Assembly: GCA_003344405.1 (NCBI GenBank)
Contig: NOWV01000055.1
Span: forward strand, 1 to 64,000
Reading direction: 5' to 3'
Source: Trichoplax sp. H2
Lineage: Eukaryota > Placozoa > Uniplacotomia > Trichoplacea
DNA length: 64,000 bases
The position numbers were made by a program, and so were the translations under genes. The notes beneath the pieces were generated by a model. The model was not told the origin of the DNA and did no database searches. It was given only the letters and a program-made list of their open reading frames with translations. This document shows positions 11,181-25,774 of this stretch, piece after piece (positions within the stretch are counted from its first letter, which is position 1; the number at the start of each line of letters is the position of its first letter).

Positions 11181-14100
11181 TTATTCCGATAAATTATGAA
11201 TAACATCATCATCGCATTTAACCAGAATTTCTGCTGGTTCTATAGGTGATGGATCAGGAGTAATATTTACATCGTTGATACTGTCTCGATGACTATCTTC
11301 TTCTTTTATTGTCTCGATCGTACTACTGCTGCGAATCTTACGTAGATGATAATTTTCTCGATGTGGCACAGTAAGATGAATATCAGCTCGGCTATCAAAT
11401 GTAGTTATAACCGATGTCTCCGCCATTGCATGGATTTCATCACTTGATCTTATTCGACCAGTACTGCGATAATCGAATGACGAAAAATCACTCCAAAATG
11501 AATCTGCACGCAGTTGTTCGCTAACTCGACGTCGTTGAGCGACATCAAATGCAGTAATATTGGAAGCCCTTTTCAATTTATCTGTTTACAGAATAAAGGT
11601 TAAATTTAGTCAGAAATTTGATATCTATACCATCTTATGAATAAACTAAAAATAATATCTTAAAATATATTTAGCAAATTGTAATAGATACTCAGTAGAA
11701 GTTGATCAACCTCATAAAAATTAATTACGTGTAAATCAACTGTATGATAATTCATTAACCAAATCATTATTATTAATTAAAATAAAAAAATCGAAATGCA
11801 GATCATTTATGGTCTTATCGACAGGAAAATATTGCATTAAATCAAAGAAGTTAATTAAAGAGATTAATTGCAAATTTTTCATAACAGATGAAACCGAATT
11901 TCTAAGGAAGATTCTATAATATTAATTCTAACATACTTTTACTGAGATTTCTTGTGAATGTTCAATAATGCAACTATCAATGTCGCTTACTAGCCATAGC
12001 TACTACTATTAACGTATAGTTAAATGCTCGTAAAGTTCTGCTTTAATTATGTAGTCTTGATATACTTCAGTGAACGTAATTAAATATATCTGCCCATCTT
12101 GTTGATTATACTCACTAACAAATATATCACATATAAATAGAGTTTTATCTTATAATTTGAAAAACCCCAGCAAATTTTATTAATTTAAATATCGAGTTTA
12201 TCAACTAGCTTTAAAAATTAGCGTAACATTGATAAACAACCACGCTAGTTTATAAAAGTCGTCATATTTTTTTACAGTAATCTCACAAACTCCTCTTAAT
12301 ATGTCTATTAAAGAATGAGGTAAAAGAAATTATCTAACGTTATGATGGCTATTATATCATTTAAACAAGCGCATATCAAATATATAATAAAGTTTATGAT
12401 GTTTTAAGGAGATTGCAACCGGCTTGCAATAGAAGTTTCTCAATTTATGAAAAACAAAATCAAGAATCAATTATCTTATGGATGAAATGTCCACCTTACA
12501 CTCTTCAGAAAAAAGATAATTTGAAATATTGTTCATTTAGGGTATTACCGATAAGAGGTATTCAGTAAAAGTCAAATGGACTAATTAAATTGATTTAATT
12601 GTAACTTGAAGATAGAATCGAATATCTACGCAGATCTTACTATCTCTTTTATCTTATTAATTTAATTTAATATTATATCTCGGGCAAACCTAGTGAAAAT
12701 AACCAGGAATCTTAAATGCTGGTCACATAAAATTAGACATAGATATATAGCTACTTTAGTGACAAATTATATGTAAATTGTAATAAAACCTGTGCTATCG
12801 ACTCTACTGGGTGTGTAGATCACGTAAAAATTCATAATATCAGATTTTATTACTGATTTTCTAACGATTGAGATACAACGTAATAGTACAACAAGCTCTG
12901 ACAGACAAGGAAAAAATTTCTTGCAACAGAAGACATTATAAAAGAAGAACTAAAAACAATAATAACCGAAAAATATAGTTGCATAAATACGATGCTTAAT
13001 TTGTTTACGATACAAAGATTGCGAACAAGATCACTTACAGTACTTAGTATAAGATCGAAATTCTATATTTAGTATTACATTCTACGAAGCTGAAATCAAT
13101 ATGCTTGAACTATCATAAAAATTACTAATATCTATCTACTACTGTCAACAGTCCCAGATTTGGTAATAATCTTAAGTTATATCTAATTTATTTCTATATA
13201 ACATATTGACAACAATAACTTATTATCTAATAGCTTCACTACAAAATTTACCATCTGATTTAGAATTAATGTTATACACTTTTGAGTTAAAAATGAGCAT
13301 TAACGTGAAATGATCAATTGATCATTTAACTACCCCGTAATGTAATACCTTATTTATCGATTCCCACCTTTAAGGTAAAAACTATTGAATCTTTTCAATA
13401 GTAAATTAGTTAATATAAGTTATTTGTAAAATGTAAAAATATTTTAAAACTATAATAATACAACATTTATAGAATTCGGTCACAGATAGAATATAAGAAA
13501 TAATTATAGAAAGGAAAACTATTCTCTCGAAATGTTTAGGCAAGGTGACATAATCACCTTTGGCTATTTATCTATTGTATAATGTTGAAATGGAACGTTA
13601 CTTTAAATTCGTTTACAATAACATTTACCTACAGCTAGTATTTAGATTTTAATTTTAAAATTGCAAAAACAATAGCCACGTTAACAATTAGTCATTTATT
13701 AAAAACAGAATTAAGCTGACAAAGAATTACTTCCCAACTGAGGAAAGCTTCCATTGCACTATTCTCGGTGACAAGGTTAAAATTAATGCTAAATTGATAC
13801 AAAGGTAAATTTTGTTAAAATAATATTATTGTAAAGTTAACAAATTAAAAAAAAATTAATTATTATTTAAAGTAATTGAAGGAAATCTATAATATAATAT
13901 AGGAGACAAATTAACTAAAATCGAAAGTATTGAAACTTATTTAGACGAAAAGTAATTTTTTACTGCTGGGAATTTAAATAAAAATAATGATTAACATAAA
14001 ATCACATCTCTTGAACTTGTGATCGTATGGATGAGACAGATTCAATATCAAATGTATCGCAACTCTACTAGCAGAAATAATAAACAAATTTTCAAACACA

Positions 14101-17100
14101 GACAGACAAAGATGTCTTATCAAAGGAATAATATCAAAATAAATCTGTAGGTTAGATTATTTTAAAATGAAGTCACCAAAAAGTAGTCAGAAATTAGTAT
14201 CACATGTAAAAGTCTAGGGAGAACAGAAAAGTATTGACGCAATAAAACTGCAATTGTACATATAAAAGAAATCAATATTAAGTATATAGGGGTACAAATT
14301 CTACAGCTACAATACACTTTTAAGCGCTAACATACTAGATCACAATCAAATCTTTAATGAAGTTACACCTTCTAGAAGACCACGGAATAATTAAATAAAA
14401 TATCGGGTGAGATTTATCAATATTTCATGCATATTAAGAATGTAGATTAAAAATTGTTGAAAATTAGAATACATCGTAACGGAACTAGCTACCGCTTAAG
14501 AAAAACTTTTTCTTAAAATGTACCCCTTCCTTTAGCTACTTGACGTATTAAAAGATAAGATAATCAATACTGTAATTTATTGTTTATTGATCTTGTAAAT
14601 TGAAGCTAATTTGATCTATTCTATGTGATATTGAAATAATAATCATAAATATTCGTGACTAAGATACGACGACTTCGACAGAGAAACAATGTATTTATCT
14701 ATACTCGTAATATAAGCATTATAATATTAGCAGTAGAATTATTGTTTATTCTAAGCAGATGCAGCTGTACTCATCCGAAAGGATCTTCTTTCATTACTCC
14801 ACAAAGAAAGTAATGAAATGGACTATGCGATTGCTATTCTATTTAAGTTTGCACGACGAGAAAAAATAACTATTGTATTTTAAATTTGGAGTGTCGATCC
14901 TCCTTAATCTTCTCTCATTTAAGATCGCCACATTACTTTTAGAAAACAAAATAAATTTAGTAGAGTGTTGATCATAGTCTAATTGATTGTTTATTACCTT
15001 GGGTATGGAGAGATGGCGGTTTAGGATAGCCAAAATGAGACGCCAGTTTCTTAATAACGTAAATAAACGCCCGTTTGTAACGTGGGCACATAAAGCAGTA
15101 AATAAATGGATTGACAACTGCATGGATCATCGTGATTGCACAGCATACTTCAATTAGCCATTGCATAATCATAATTTTGAACTGACCGAGGATAGTAATA
15201 ACCTAGATTTAGAGCCATAAAAGAATTTTTAATTATTTTAAATGATTAAATAGATAAAAGAAGTGATCCATGAATAAATAATTACTGTAGAAATTTAGTA
15301 ATTTATTGATGTACATATTCATGTCATGAACGCAGTATTTAATATTAGAAGGAGAATGCTAAATTTTATGTCACTTTAAGCTGTAATAATTGTGTCTTGT
15401 GCACAGGTATACCCATGAAAGATAAATGAATTAATACTAAGCAGATTAATAAATAGATAAATGAATAGATCGATAGAACGATCAATAAACTAGTGGATAG
15501 ATAGAATTGATAGAGGTAAACAAATAAGTGGATGAATAGATAGATAGATAGGTGGCTTGATCGATCGATGATTGATTGATTGATTGATTGACTGATAAAC
15601 TAATAGTTAGATAGATGGATAGATCGATAAATAGATATTGTACAACAGATAGATAAGTAGATTAGCAGATGGACTGATAGATAGACAAATGAATAGATGG
15701 GCAGTCGAAAGGATAGAGAAGTATTTCAAGAATTAGCTAGATAGTATAGATCATATTAGAAAGAGACAACTAATATGGATAAATAATTAAGGGGATGATG
15801 AAAAACAGTAAAATAGATAGCTAAAACAGATATTGGTAGATAGTGTCTAAGCAACTATATTGTGGCCTCATAATAATTATCATAATAAGACCTAGAAACG
15901 ATAATAAAATCGAAAGTTAGACAAAGTCCTTGATAATATTAAACGACTAGTGAGATTCTTTATCACGTAATTTTTCTTAGCCCTTAATCACAGAATAGAT
16001 CAGTTGTTGTCTATTAAGGAATAATAAAAATTCTTTACATTGTAGTTATAATGATGATGTTATTATCTTTCCATACTTTTAAATTGATCAAAACGTGACA
16101 ATAGCTATTCAACTATCAAAATAACTCTTGAGTTTGAAAAATTTATCTTATTTTGAATTTGTTCTTCCTTTTAGAACCATTTTGTTGCCTGCGGAGGAGC
16201 AAAATTTTATTATGATGATCATCATTGATGTCTTAATGCTCTTTCTATTCAAAAACCTTTAAATTAAATGAATTTGAAATGATATAAAATGGGCGTAAAA
16301 TTTATCGATCCGATCAATGTATAAAAATGTTATTGTCCTATCAAAGGTTCATAAATTAAAATTGTCATCTAATCGATAGGTGATGGTATCAACTGACGCA
16401 GTGGTAGAGAAAATACGATAGTAAAGTGTCATTAAATTACCGGTGGTTAGGTGCTTAATAGCTCTGACAGTCATTAACATCTTCAATATGATGGAATGAT
16501 GTGATATATTTTTGTTATTGTTGTTAAAATCGATTAAAATGTGTTATTATTCCTTGAATATTCTACCTGATAACTATGTTGCAATTCATTCAAATAAAAA
16601 ACTATTTTACTAAAGATGGGTAAAATTCTTGCCCTTTCATAGAGTAAAGGAATTTTGAAAAGTTTTTTTCTATATATTGAATCGTAGTTGTAAGGATAAA
16701 AAAGATAAGAGATTAATTCAAGCCGAAATTTTATTCTGTATAGAGAATCACTTTAAACTAGCTATTCCAGTTAAATGATGACCTTACTATTTTTAGATAG
16801 ATTTAACAAATCCACTTACAAAGCCCGAGCCTAAAACTAGTGCTTATGCATTATACTGTTAAATTATCGTATCTAATCGCTATCGAAATCGAATACCGGT
16901 AGTCAATTCATTTTACTTTTAGTTGCGATGAAGGTGATATTTAAGTAATTGACTAATTAAACGGTAATCATGATTGAGGAATTAATCAAGATTTGGAAAT
17001 ATACCAATACACAAATTGATTAAAGAAGCACATGTTCAATACTACAATTGATCAAAATGCTATATCAACACTATCGGGTGCAATCAAATCTGCTCAAGAA

Positions 17101-19848
17101 TAGCATCCATATTGGCTGTTATACCTAGTCTAATTATTGAAGAGTTAATTTCTTTCGATAACTTAAAAAGGAATCAACTAAAAGCAAACAAAATCAGCAT
17201 GACAATAGAGCAATTTCTGAGAATTATTATTCCTCTTAAACTGTACCATAGAAACTTTATACGAGCATCATGCACAGACTGAACTAATGGCGGAGGGGAA
17301 AAAATCTAATGATAACGTAGAATAATAAAATATTTTTATTCGTAATCAAATCATTATCAGGACTCTTTACTCTTGGGCATGAAGGTTTTATCAATACAGA
17401 GAGTAGTAATGATGGATGAAAACTATGAAATAAAAAGAGCTTCTAATAGATATAATTGCACTAGAATAATCGATGTTATGTCGACGGAAATAGTAAGCAG
17501 AAATCTCACATAGGCTCAAAATGGATGAAAAATTAAATGATTTTATAGCCGTTCAGTAGGATAGCAATGGCTAAATTCTGATCATCAGATTGACAATAGC
17601 TTTTTGGGTTATGATCTAACATTGAAAAGGCTAACATGAAGGTACCTAGTCTAAGAATGGCAACTTTTAGCACTTATTGTAGCGAGTTATACTATCACCT
17701 AAGTGTAAACTTTTCCAATTTTAGCTTTCTGGAGTACCTAATATATACTGTATATACCGATCGGCAAACACTATTTCTGTTCATAATTTCATTTTAGTTA
17801 CTTAGTTATTTACAAGAGATATATCACAGAAGGTACCATGCAAGATGCAATCTATTCACCAATAAAGACTTAACAGTAAAATTAAGGAGAACTGATTATT
17901 AGAATGGAATGGATCTTGTCCAACAGTGAAGCATAATAGAGAATGGATTTATTCTTAAAATAAATCGTCTCTAAAAGTGAAATATAGAAGAGAATGCATC
18001 TTGGGAATGGGATTGATCCACTCTATCATATCATTATGTCCAATTCATCAGTTCGAAAGACCTACGATTTTCTGTAGGCATTTAATAAGGATGATAAATA
18101 ATAATTCATCTTTAAAAATAGCAACGGTCATGATTTAAATTGTTGAATTTCATATCCCGAACAACCTATCGTTTTATCAATTGTATCGCTGACCAATTTA
18201 AAATAAACGCCAATATTTGTACTCACCCTTAATATATTTCAATGATCATTTGCGATGGATTCCTTCCATCGTAATAGTTTATCCTAATACTGCGACTTTC
18301 AATAAGGTAATAACTATGTTTTAAAGAGCATGTTCATCTAGTCAATTTCAATGACTTCCATTTCTCGAGACGTAAATGATAATATAATGACTGATCTATC
18401 TAAATAGAATATTTAATTCATACTTTATGATTGAGGACTGCAAGTTAGTCATTTATGGTTAACATAATGTTTTCGACATGTTTCCAATATCAGAATGAAT
18501 GGATGGGCTAGCAGATTCTGATATTCGGGAAGGGATTTATATTATATTTATTTTCATCTGTTATTTCCCCATCTCGCTAATTTGGTAAAGTAGGTAAAAT
18601 AGATTCGTGAAAAAAAAAATTGAACAATTTAATATGGCTGTTTTCCTCTTCTAAGATATTCAAATATTCAAATAGGGCAAAGATAAATGAAATTAGCAAT
18701 AAAGTAGGTGATGGCACGATTGAACTTACCAGTAATGGTATCCAACTAATGTAAGCAATCAAGACTATAACACCAATCATTTTAGATAATCGAGCTGTTA
18801 ATATTCTTCGGCGCGTGCCAATCGTCATTAAATTAATGGTTCCTTCCAGAGTAGATCCAATAGAAAGTGAATTTGTCCTTCGATCACTGATACAAACGCT
18901 ATTTCGATGAAATGGCGGCTGATGATTACTAGTCATGGAAGTAGAATCAGGCTGGCTATGATGACTTATGGATGATGATGGCTGCGATGATTGCTGTCGT
19001 AAGGAAATGGGCAAACAACAGCAATTGGATGAAATCGCTGGTCGGTGATAGCACAAGGTGAATGGATTACAGCGATAGCGTAGTAAAGAAAAAATATGTC
19101 GATGACGATGATGATGATGTTGTCGATGGCTACTACTGCTACTAATGCAACTGCTATGAGTTGGACGACGACGACGATGACGATAATAAGGAAGAAGATT
19201 TCGCCATGTTGACTGACAGCAGAAATGTCGCCAGCAATGTCGGTTAACATTGGCAATTTTAAGTAGGATAGATACAAAGCAATATGTTACAATTAAGAAT
19301 TGTATGGCGTGCAAAATTAGGAAGAAAATAGCAAATTGACCATTAAATGAATAAATACAGAGGCTGCTTGCTGAGATAAAATGATCCCAACCAGTTAATG
19401 GTAAGCAAGCTAATCCAATGGCTACCAGCCATGCAAAATATAAGCATCGTTTCAAGACAGTCACACTTACTGTCACTAAATAACGTAATGGTGAGCCAGT
19501 CGCTAATATCCGATCAACAGACATAAATGTGATTGTAAAACTACTTACTAAGAGTACTGTAGTCATGATAATGCCGGAAAATTGGCATAGCCATGAGGGG
19601 ACATCATCCTGAGATGCTAACATAGAGTAGATTGCTATAGGTAAGAGCAACGTGACAGTTACTATATCCGCAATAGATAGAGATGCAATTAAGATATCAA
19701 CTTTAATGGTACGATGAAATTGGCGTAAACCTGCCAAGATGATAGTATTGCCAACAAAGACCAAGGTACCGATTAAAATAAAAGTTGAAAATCGAATCCA
19801 TAGAAGTGAATGAAAAGTCGTTGAGCTGCTATCACTACTATTCATCAT
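11181..19848 (-). CDS. Class A (rhodopsin-like) G-protein-coupled receptor, 3 exons
   Basis: Exons in transcription order: 19848-18730, 15202-14998, 11581-11181. Donors are GTAAGT and GTAATA, acceptors CTAG and ACAG, phases agree, and the product is 574 aa. The ATG at 19848 replaces an upstream TTG. Exon 1 encodes TM1 (GN in VGNTIIL), TM2 (SLSIADIV), TM3 with the conserved Cys (WLCQFSG) and a DRI variant of the DRY motif, TM4 with Trp, TM5, a long intracellular loop 3 of roughly 130-140 residues rich in Arg, His and Ser, and most of TM6 (SWIP for CWxP). Exon 2 completes TM6, then gives TM7 with NPFIYCF and helix 8. Exon 3 is a 133-residue acidic/Ser-rich tail. The residue six before the NPxxY Asn is Met, so it is not a retinal-binding opsin. 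Ligand unknown. Confidence 0.88.
11582..14997. other. GPCR intron 2 (3.4 kb), nothing further recognised
   Basis: AT-rich sequence between the TM7 exon and the C-tail exon. I looked for frames on both strands and found none worth calling. Translation past the 14998 donor would add only about eight residues, so retention of this intron would give a receptor with almost no C-terminal tail. Confidence 0.45.
15203..18729. other. GPCR intron 1 (3.5 kb)
   Basis: The intron splits TM6, between its SWIPLL stretch (end of exon 1) and VITILG (start of exon 2). Apart from the GATA/GATT-rich tract at 15425-15850, listed separately, I see no gene, RNA or obvious mobile element. Reading into the intron from exon 1 gives about 50 extra residues before a stop. 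Confidence 0.5.
15425..15850. repeat. Degenerate GATA/GATT tetranucleotide tract
   Basis: Roughly 400 bp dominated by imperfect GATA, AATA and GATT tetranucleotides, for example GATAGATAGATAGGTGG near 15540 and five consecutive GATT units near 15567-15590. Interruptions are frequent, so it is an old, mutated microsatellite. It lies just inside GPCR intron 1, about 220 bp from the TM7 exon acceptor. Confidence 0.8.
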
Positions 19849-20385
19849 CTTTATCAATTAATACTCAATAAGTCGCAGGATATTAGCTAAAATTGGTTAT
19901 TAGTCAATTAATTTTCTTAAATTACCTAAATGAAGATACGTGAAAGAGTCGATAGATGATAATTTCAGCTAGGAAAATGATTTATAGTCATAGCCAATCT
20001 AGACATGCAAGTTGTTCATCAGATTTGATTCGGCAAGATAAATTGTTTAATAACTCCTCAAGGGTAATACTGTAATCGACGTAAAACGATGTTGGCTTTG
20101 ATTTTGGTTGAATATAGGAGTACCTTGAATGATCCACGCAATGAAGAATAGATAGAGTTTAATCTTACTTAATTAATTAATTGCAGCTATGACCAATAAC
20201 AACCAGTTTGTAAGATAGTATCCAGTCCAGATCTTAATCTCGATCCAAAATGTTTTTTAATATGGTTGCTGTTTTTTTAGTGTAGTTGATCTAAACTCTT
20301 TTCGACTTGTATTCCTGATCAGAGCATAAAATAACTTTTTAATCTTGATGTGAACTATCCTTACCACGTAACAATTTACATGAAC

Positions 20386-20445
20386 ATATATATATATAGA
20401 GAGAGAGAACTGTATTTATATATACCTATATATGTATATATATAG
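20386..20445. repeat. (TA)n(GA)n microsatellite
   Basis: A run of TA dinucleotides passes directly into GA dinucleotides and is followed by further TATA-rich sequence. Simple-sequence DNA about 500 bp upstream of the GPCR start codon. Confidence 0.85.
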
Positions 20446-23400
20446 CGTACTATGGGACTAAAACTGCAATGAAATGATGATAAAATATGAATATTGAGAA
20501 TAATCAAGCAGGTAATGGTGATTTAAAATTATTCTAAAAAACCATGGAGTAAACTATTTTCAGTCTTGATTTTTATCCTGCCTTTGTCACTTTATAACTT
20601 TGATGAGCATACCTGATAATTGCGATACATTGATATAAGTAATAGAACCTAAACTGCAATAAACGACGGGAAAAGTGATAAATATTCAATCTTGATAATT
20701 ATTTTTTTAAATAAGAAGAATAAATTAACCTAGTAATAGTAGCTTAAGGTTCTCAATGCCTACTATCCAAACAAGTTGAAAAAATGATACAATTGAATAT
20801 AACATCAAAGAGAGAATTTCCTTTTTTAGATTGGTTAAATTTGTTAATGCAATATTAAACTGGGTAAATTCACAGATTAAGAAACGACGAATACTGCTGG
20901 CAGTGGCATAGATAGATAAAATCGTCCAATAATTACCAACTTACAATAATAATTTAATCGTACTTGAATATCTCCGTATAAATCTGTAATTGTTCTCAAC
21001 ATAAATTGAGCATAGCTCAAAATGACAAAGTCGAGAGTAATAAAAAAAGTGAATTCGAATGAGTCAAGTATTAATTAAGAACTATAAATATAAATTGATA
21101 AAGCTGTTAATAAGAAATGCTAAAGGCGATTGATGATGGTGGAGATAATTTCATGTAATTTAAACTAGGTCGAAATTTATCATTCTTTCAACAAAACCAG
21201 AAATTATGAGATAGTATTAAAATTTAGTATGATAATAAGATTTAAAAATAAGGAGAAATAGATAAGACAAGGCTTAACAAATAGACAGGCTGGGTACCTA
21301 CTAGATTTAAGCCTAATTCTAGCAATTCTATCTAATAATTCAACTCGTTTCAGTTTTACAAAATCCTTGAATAGATCGCTTTTCAAACATAGAATACTTC
21401 AATTCCAAGCTAATTTAACCTTGATCGAAGCAATACCTTTCGATCTTGAAATGATAAAGAGGAGAGCTAAGAAAGCAATACTTCACACTATACGATTGAC
21501 AACATTATATAAAATCAAGGTCAATCAATAATCAAAGGCTTTAATATAAATAGCAATGGGCCAAGTAGTTCCGTTCAAACTATCCTTATTAGAATGAAAA
21601 AAGACAACGTTGATAAATATACGAGCCTAGGTATTGTCGATATTAAAATAGAAAAGGCGAATGTGATCAGATGGTAGAATTTATACGCCGCAATTTAATT
21701 AACTCTCAAACTGTCTCCCACTTTCCTGTTTTGTTTTTGGATCGATCTCCATCCATTAACTGCATAGTACACAAATGGACACGTATGTACATAATCATGG
21801 ATAAAATGATAATAACTAGCAAATAATTGCAAGGTGAATATGCAAAATGCAATCATGAAGACAATGCAAAACCTTGCAGACTGAAATTACCCCATGATAA
21901 ACAATAATAAACGAATCATCGTTGCTACGAGAACAAACATGAATAATATATTTTTGTGTATATACAATTAAATTGAAATTAAAAATAATAGGATGGAGAG
22001 AGAGAAAAAAAAATAAATAATCCTATATATGTAATCATGGCTGAGGATACTAGACAGTTTCGAGAATAAACAAAAAGTTGCGTCAATACCATCATTTCTT
22101 AACAGGATTATAACACTTTCAATATCGACGAGACAATAATTCTAACTGTCATGCAAAAAAAATGCATGGTATGAATGATTTTCAAAATTATTTCCCTCCT
22201 ACGCTATTTTGATCTTACGTTTTTGCCTCTTTTTCGATCGCCATTATTTATTCCATTAGCTGTCGTAGTGCTTGCCATGTCTGTCGAATAGCCCATTTTC
22301 CTAATCAGATAACAATACGCATTTAGGTTAAATCATTTTCGAAATATGATTAACCATACTGACATGATCATAAAAGACCTTGAAGATTAGACTTCCTCAT
22401 CTTGGGTGTGAATTTTCTATCTTTTCTGTGACAATGATATAGATTAGCCTTGCTCAAATCATACATAAATCCCCTATCGTCGCCTACTTATCCCACAGAC
22501 AATTCCTATTTTGACCGATTTTATCAAAACTAAAATAGTAGAAGTTATGACTTTATTTGGGACATTTCTTGTATCTATTGGGAAATTATATCCTTTTAAT
22601 TGATTTCTTGCTAGTACACCTCAAAATTGAAAAACAATTAATATATTATTAACGTAGACCTACTTTTGATTATCGGCTATTGATCGGTATAAAAAGAACT
22701 TCTTGCTAATAAGTAAAAGAACTTGCTTCAAAGTTTAATTAGTACTAGATATTGGTTTAGCCTACAGCAGTATCGATCAATTGCAACCTTAATTAATAGC
22801 CGAATGAGAAAAAGAGTGAGATAATCAAAATTTGCTAGTAAAGTAGGATTGTCTCGCTGTCATAATAACGAGAGGAAGCTTACATGATCATGCTAAACTG
22901 TTTATTCGATAAAGATCTGCTTATTTTCAACTATTTGACCCTATTGACAGTTCATATAAGAAAACTATTCTTGTAAGAGCGGTATTGATATCATTATTTC
23001 ATCTAGTAATTGCCATTCTACTGATATAGCTAACAAGTACTGGTAGATTTAGATCATTATTAATTTATTATATATAGTCGTAATTATAATCAAACAATTC
23101 GTTAATAAAAACAGATCGCCAGAAACTTACCATATTGCTACAGAGTACACTATTTCCAACCTAGCAATCAAAAATAGGTCATTCATTATTCGACTCCTTA
23201 TCCTTCATTGGTATTAATTTATATAATACCGCCTAGCAAATCAGAATTGTAGCATGTATGGATATAAGATAAACATAGGATTGATAATAAAAAATCAGAA
23301 AATGGTCTTATTAGCGAGAATATTATGATTGATTTTCTACTCAATCATTTTTTACTCTGCAGGAGTAATAATAAAATAATTATATTTATTCTTCGGAAGT

Positions 23401-25264
23401 GGACTGTGCAGTCTATTTTTATAGTAGTGGTATCGTTTATAGCTAGCTTATTAGTAGAACCAGAGACTGCTACCAAAAATTCTAATAGCCCTTGGTGAAA
23501 TCTAGACTACATTCACTCTTAGTTGTCATCAAATGCAACTCCATTAGCAATTAGAGATCATTTCGTATAGCATTATAATATCAGAATTGAGATTTTTACA
23601 GATTTATCTCAATTTTAAATTTATTGCTGGCCTATCAGTTGCTCTATAGCCCAAATGATATATGATATTACGGTTTGAGTTATAAAATCCGAGCTATCAG
23701 CCAATAATTAAGCTATTTCATATCCTGTGTTTTGTTTTGTAGTTATCGTCCCCTATAGAAATAGATAGCTACGATTTATTTTATTCTAGGAGTAAATAGA
23801 TCATGCATGAGACTATAATCGATATTAAATTTAAAGTATATCTCGTAGGCTTTGTTGTAGATATATTGGTTAAATTTCACATATTTTATGAATTAAAATG
23901 TGAAATAGTGCTCGATATCATGTTTCTGAGCAACCTGCTTAAAATAATTATTGCTAGATGAGCTAACTATGGTTAATTACAACATGAATTTTAAAGAAAC
24001 TCATAATAATTTGCATGTTTATCATACGGTAATAATATTTCTTCATAGCTGTCATCATTGCCAAAGTACTTCTGATGAAACTGGTGTTTTTCTGCAGAAT
24101 TATTGTCATGCAATAATCATATGTCTTCATTATTGTCATCTCTAGCTGCATAGCTGGAATATTTAACCACATAGTTGTAGAAATTGATGTTTTTCGTCTA
24201 ATTTTCTGCTAGTACCGTAATTACTACATTGATTGAATGCGTTATTGCAATGTACATGATAATTATCTGGAAGTAATCTCTGCTTAACTACCATCTCATA
24301 TCAGTAATTCCCAGAAAATTTGACATCATAGGATAAGTGGTACTTTTACTTCATCAATATGAGCACACTAATATGATATTGGAGAGATTTTATTAAGACT
24401 TGAATATTATGATACCTGAAGTATTTTCAATTTTTTAAGGCAAAAGTAATCAATATTTGCATTAATAAATATCTGTGCTTAATTTACATTGATCGATAAT
24501 GGTAACTAATTAATATTTTATATTCTAAGAACGAGAATGACATGAACAGTTTTTGTTTTAACTTATATTACTTTAGGCTTCAAATAGTCCGGATGTTATT
24601 ATGATAGGTTCATCAATTATTTATGCACAGAATTGGCAGAAAATAGGTAAGAAAACGTGGCATTGCATTGTAATATCAACAAAATTTATGTATTTTTGAT
24701 CAGCATCTAGTTATTACAAATTGAAGTAATGGAAATCATAGCGATCAAGTTGACATTAATAACTTGATATACGCGTAAATGAAACGCTGTTAAAAAACAG
24801 GAAATGAGTGAAATTGCATTCTCTTTATACTTTTGAACTTGTTAAATGACCTTAAAATGACCCATTTCTTGTATTGGTGAACCTTTCAAATAACGAATCA
24901 TATCATAGGAGAAAGCAGTAATATAATCACCAATAAGACAACAAATCAGAATAAACTTGACATCTTATTAATATAGTACAAATAAAATTAAAACGCTAAA
25001 GAGAATTCGTATTTTTAATATAGAGATTTATACTATGATAGTGATGATAATGGTAAATGATTTATTGTTCTTATTTGATTACTAGCCATATCATCACACT
25101 ATTAACATCTCATGATGGCTTAAAAATAAACTGTCCTGATTAATTCATAAAATTATCTTTGAAAGGAAATGTAGAAAGAACGATTTCCACAGTCGGCTAA
25201 TTCAAATAATAAATTACCCCATAGGATACGTCAATAAGTCAGGTAATATTTTAATTACCATAAT

Positions 25265-25600
25265 CATTGTCTGATTCAGTTAGTGCTAAAGTATTATTAT
25301 TACTGTCTTATTTAAGAAATAGATCACGCCTTCAGTGAAGTGACTAATTATTGCAAGATCAATGGATCCAAGTATTACGCATGAATGACAATTCCTAGAT
25401 ATAGAATACTGTTACAGATATACTTATTATTATTGTCTTTGGTTAGTGCTAAAGTGTTTTCAATACCGTCTTATTTAAGAAGCAGATCATTTCTTTCGTT
25501 AATTGATTGATTATTGCAAGGTCAATGAGTGTAAGTATATAATGCGCATATGATAATCCTTAGACATTGAATACTATTACAGATATGCTTATTATGGATA
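25265..25600. repeat. Two-copy tandem duplication, period ~168 bp
   Basis: Copy 1 starts near 25265 and copy 2 near 25433. Both contain GTTAGTGCTAAAGT, a CTTATTTAAGAA block, AGATCA, TTATTGCAAG(A/G)TCAATG and end with ATACT(G/A)TTACAGATAT followed by CTTATTAT. The copies have many substitutions, so the duplication is not recent. No shared open reading frame is maintained. Confidence 0.75.
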
Positions 25601-25774
25601 TTTATAACCAAAGCTATAAAATAATTACAGATAATCTTAGACAATCTTAATCCAGAAGATTTACGATCAGATCCAAAGAAAAGAAAAGATCAATCCTAAT
25701 AAGATCATTGTTAGAACTAGCAAGAAATTATAAAAATAGCAATTATTATAATAATTAAGCTAAGATTTTTTAAA

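Noticed and set aside
14839-15123. 94-codon reverse frame overlapping the GPCR TM7 exon
   Set aside because: It is in a different frame from the NPxxY-encoding exon and has no receptor features.
15425-15850. GATA/GATT tract as a CRISPR array or transposon end
   Set aside because: There are no regular spacers and no terminal repeats; it is a degenerate microsatellite.
11181-19848. Opsin identity for the GPCR
   Set aside because: The residue corresponding to the retinal-binding lysine, six before the Asn of NPxxY, is Met.
22147-22168. ATGCAAAAAAAATGCAT hairpin
   Set aside because: A short palindrome around an A run in AT-rich DNA, expected by chance.
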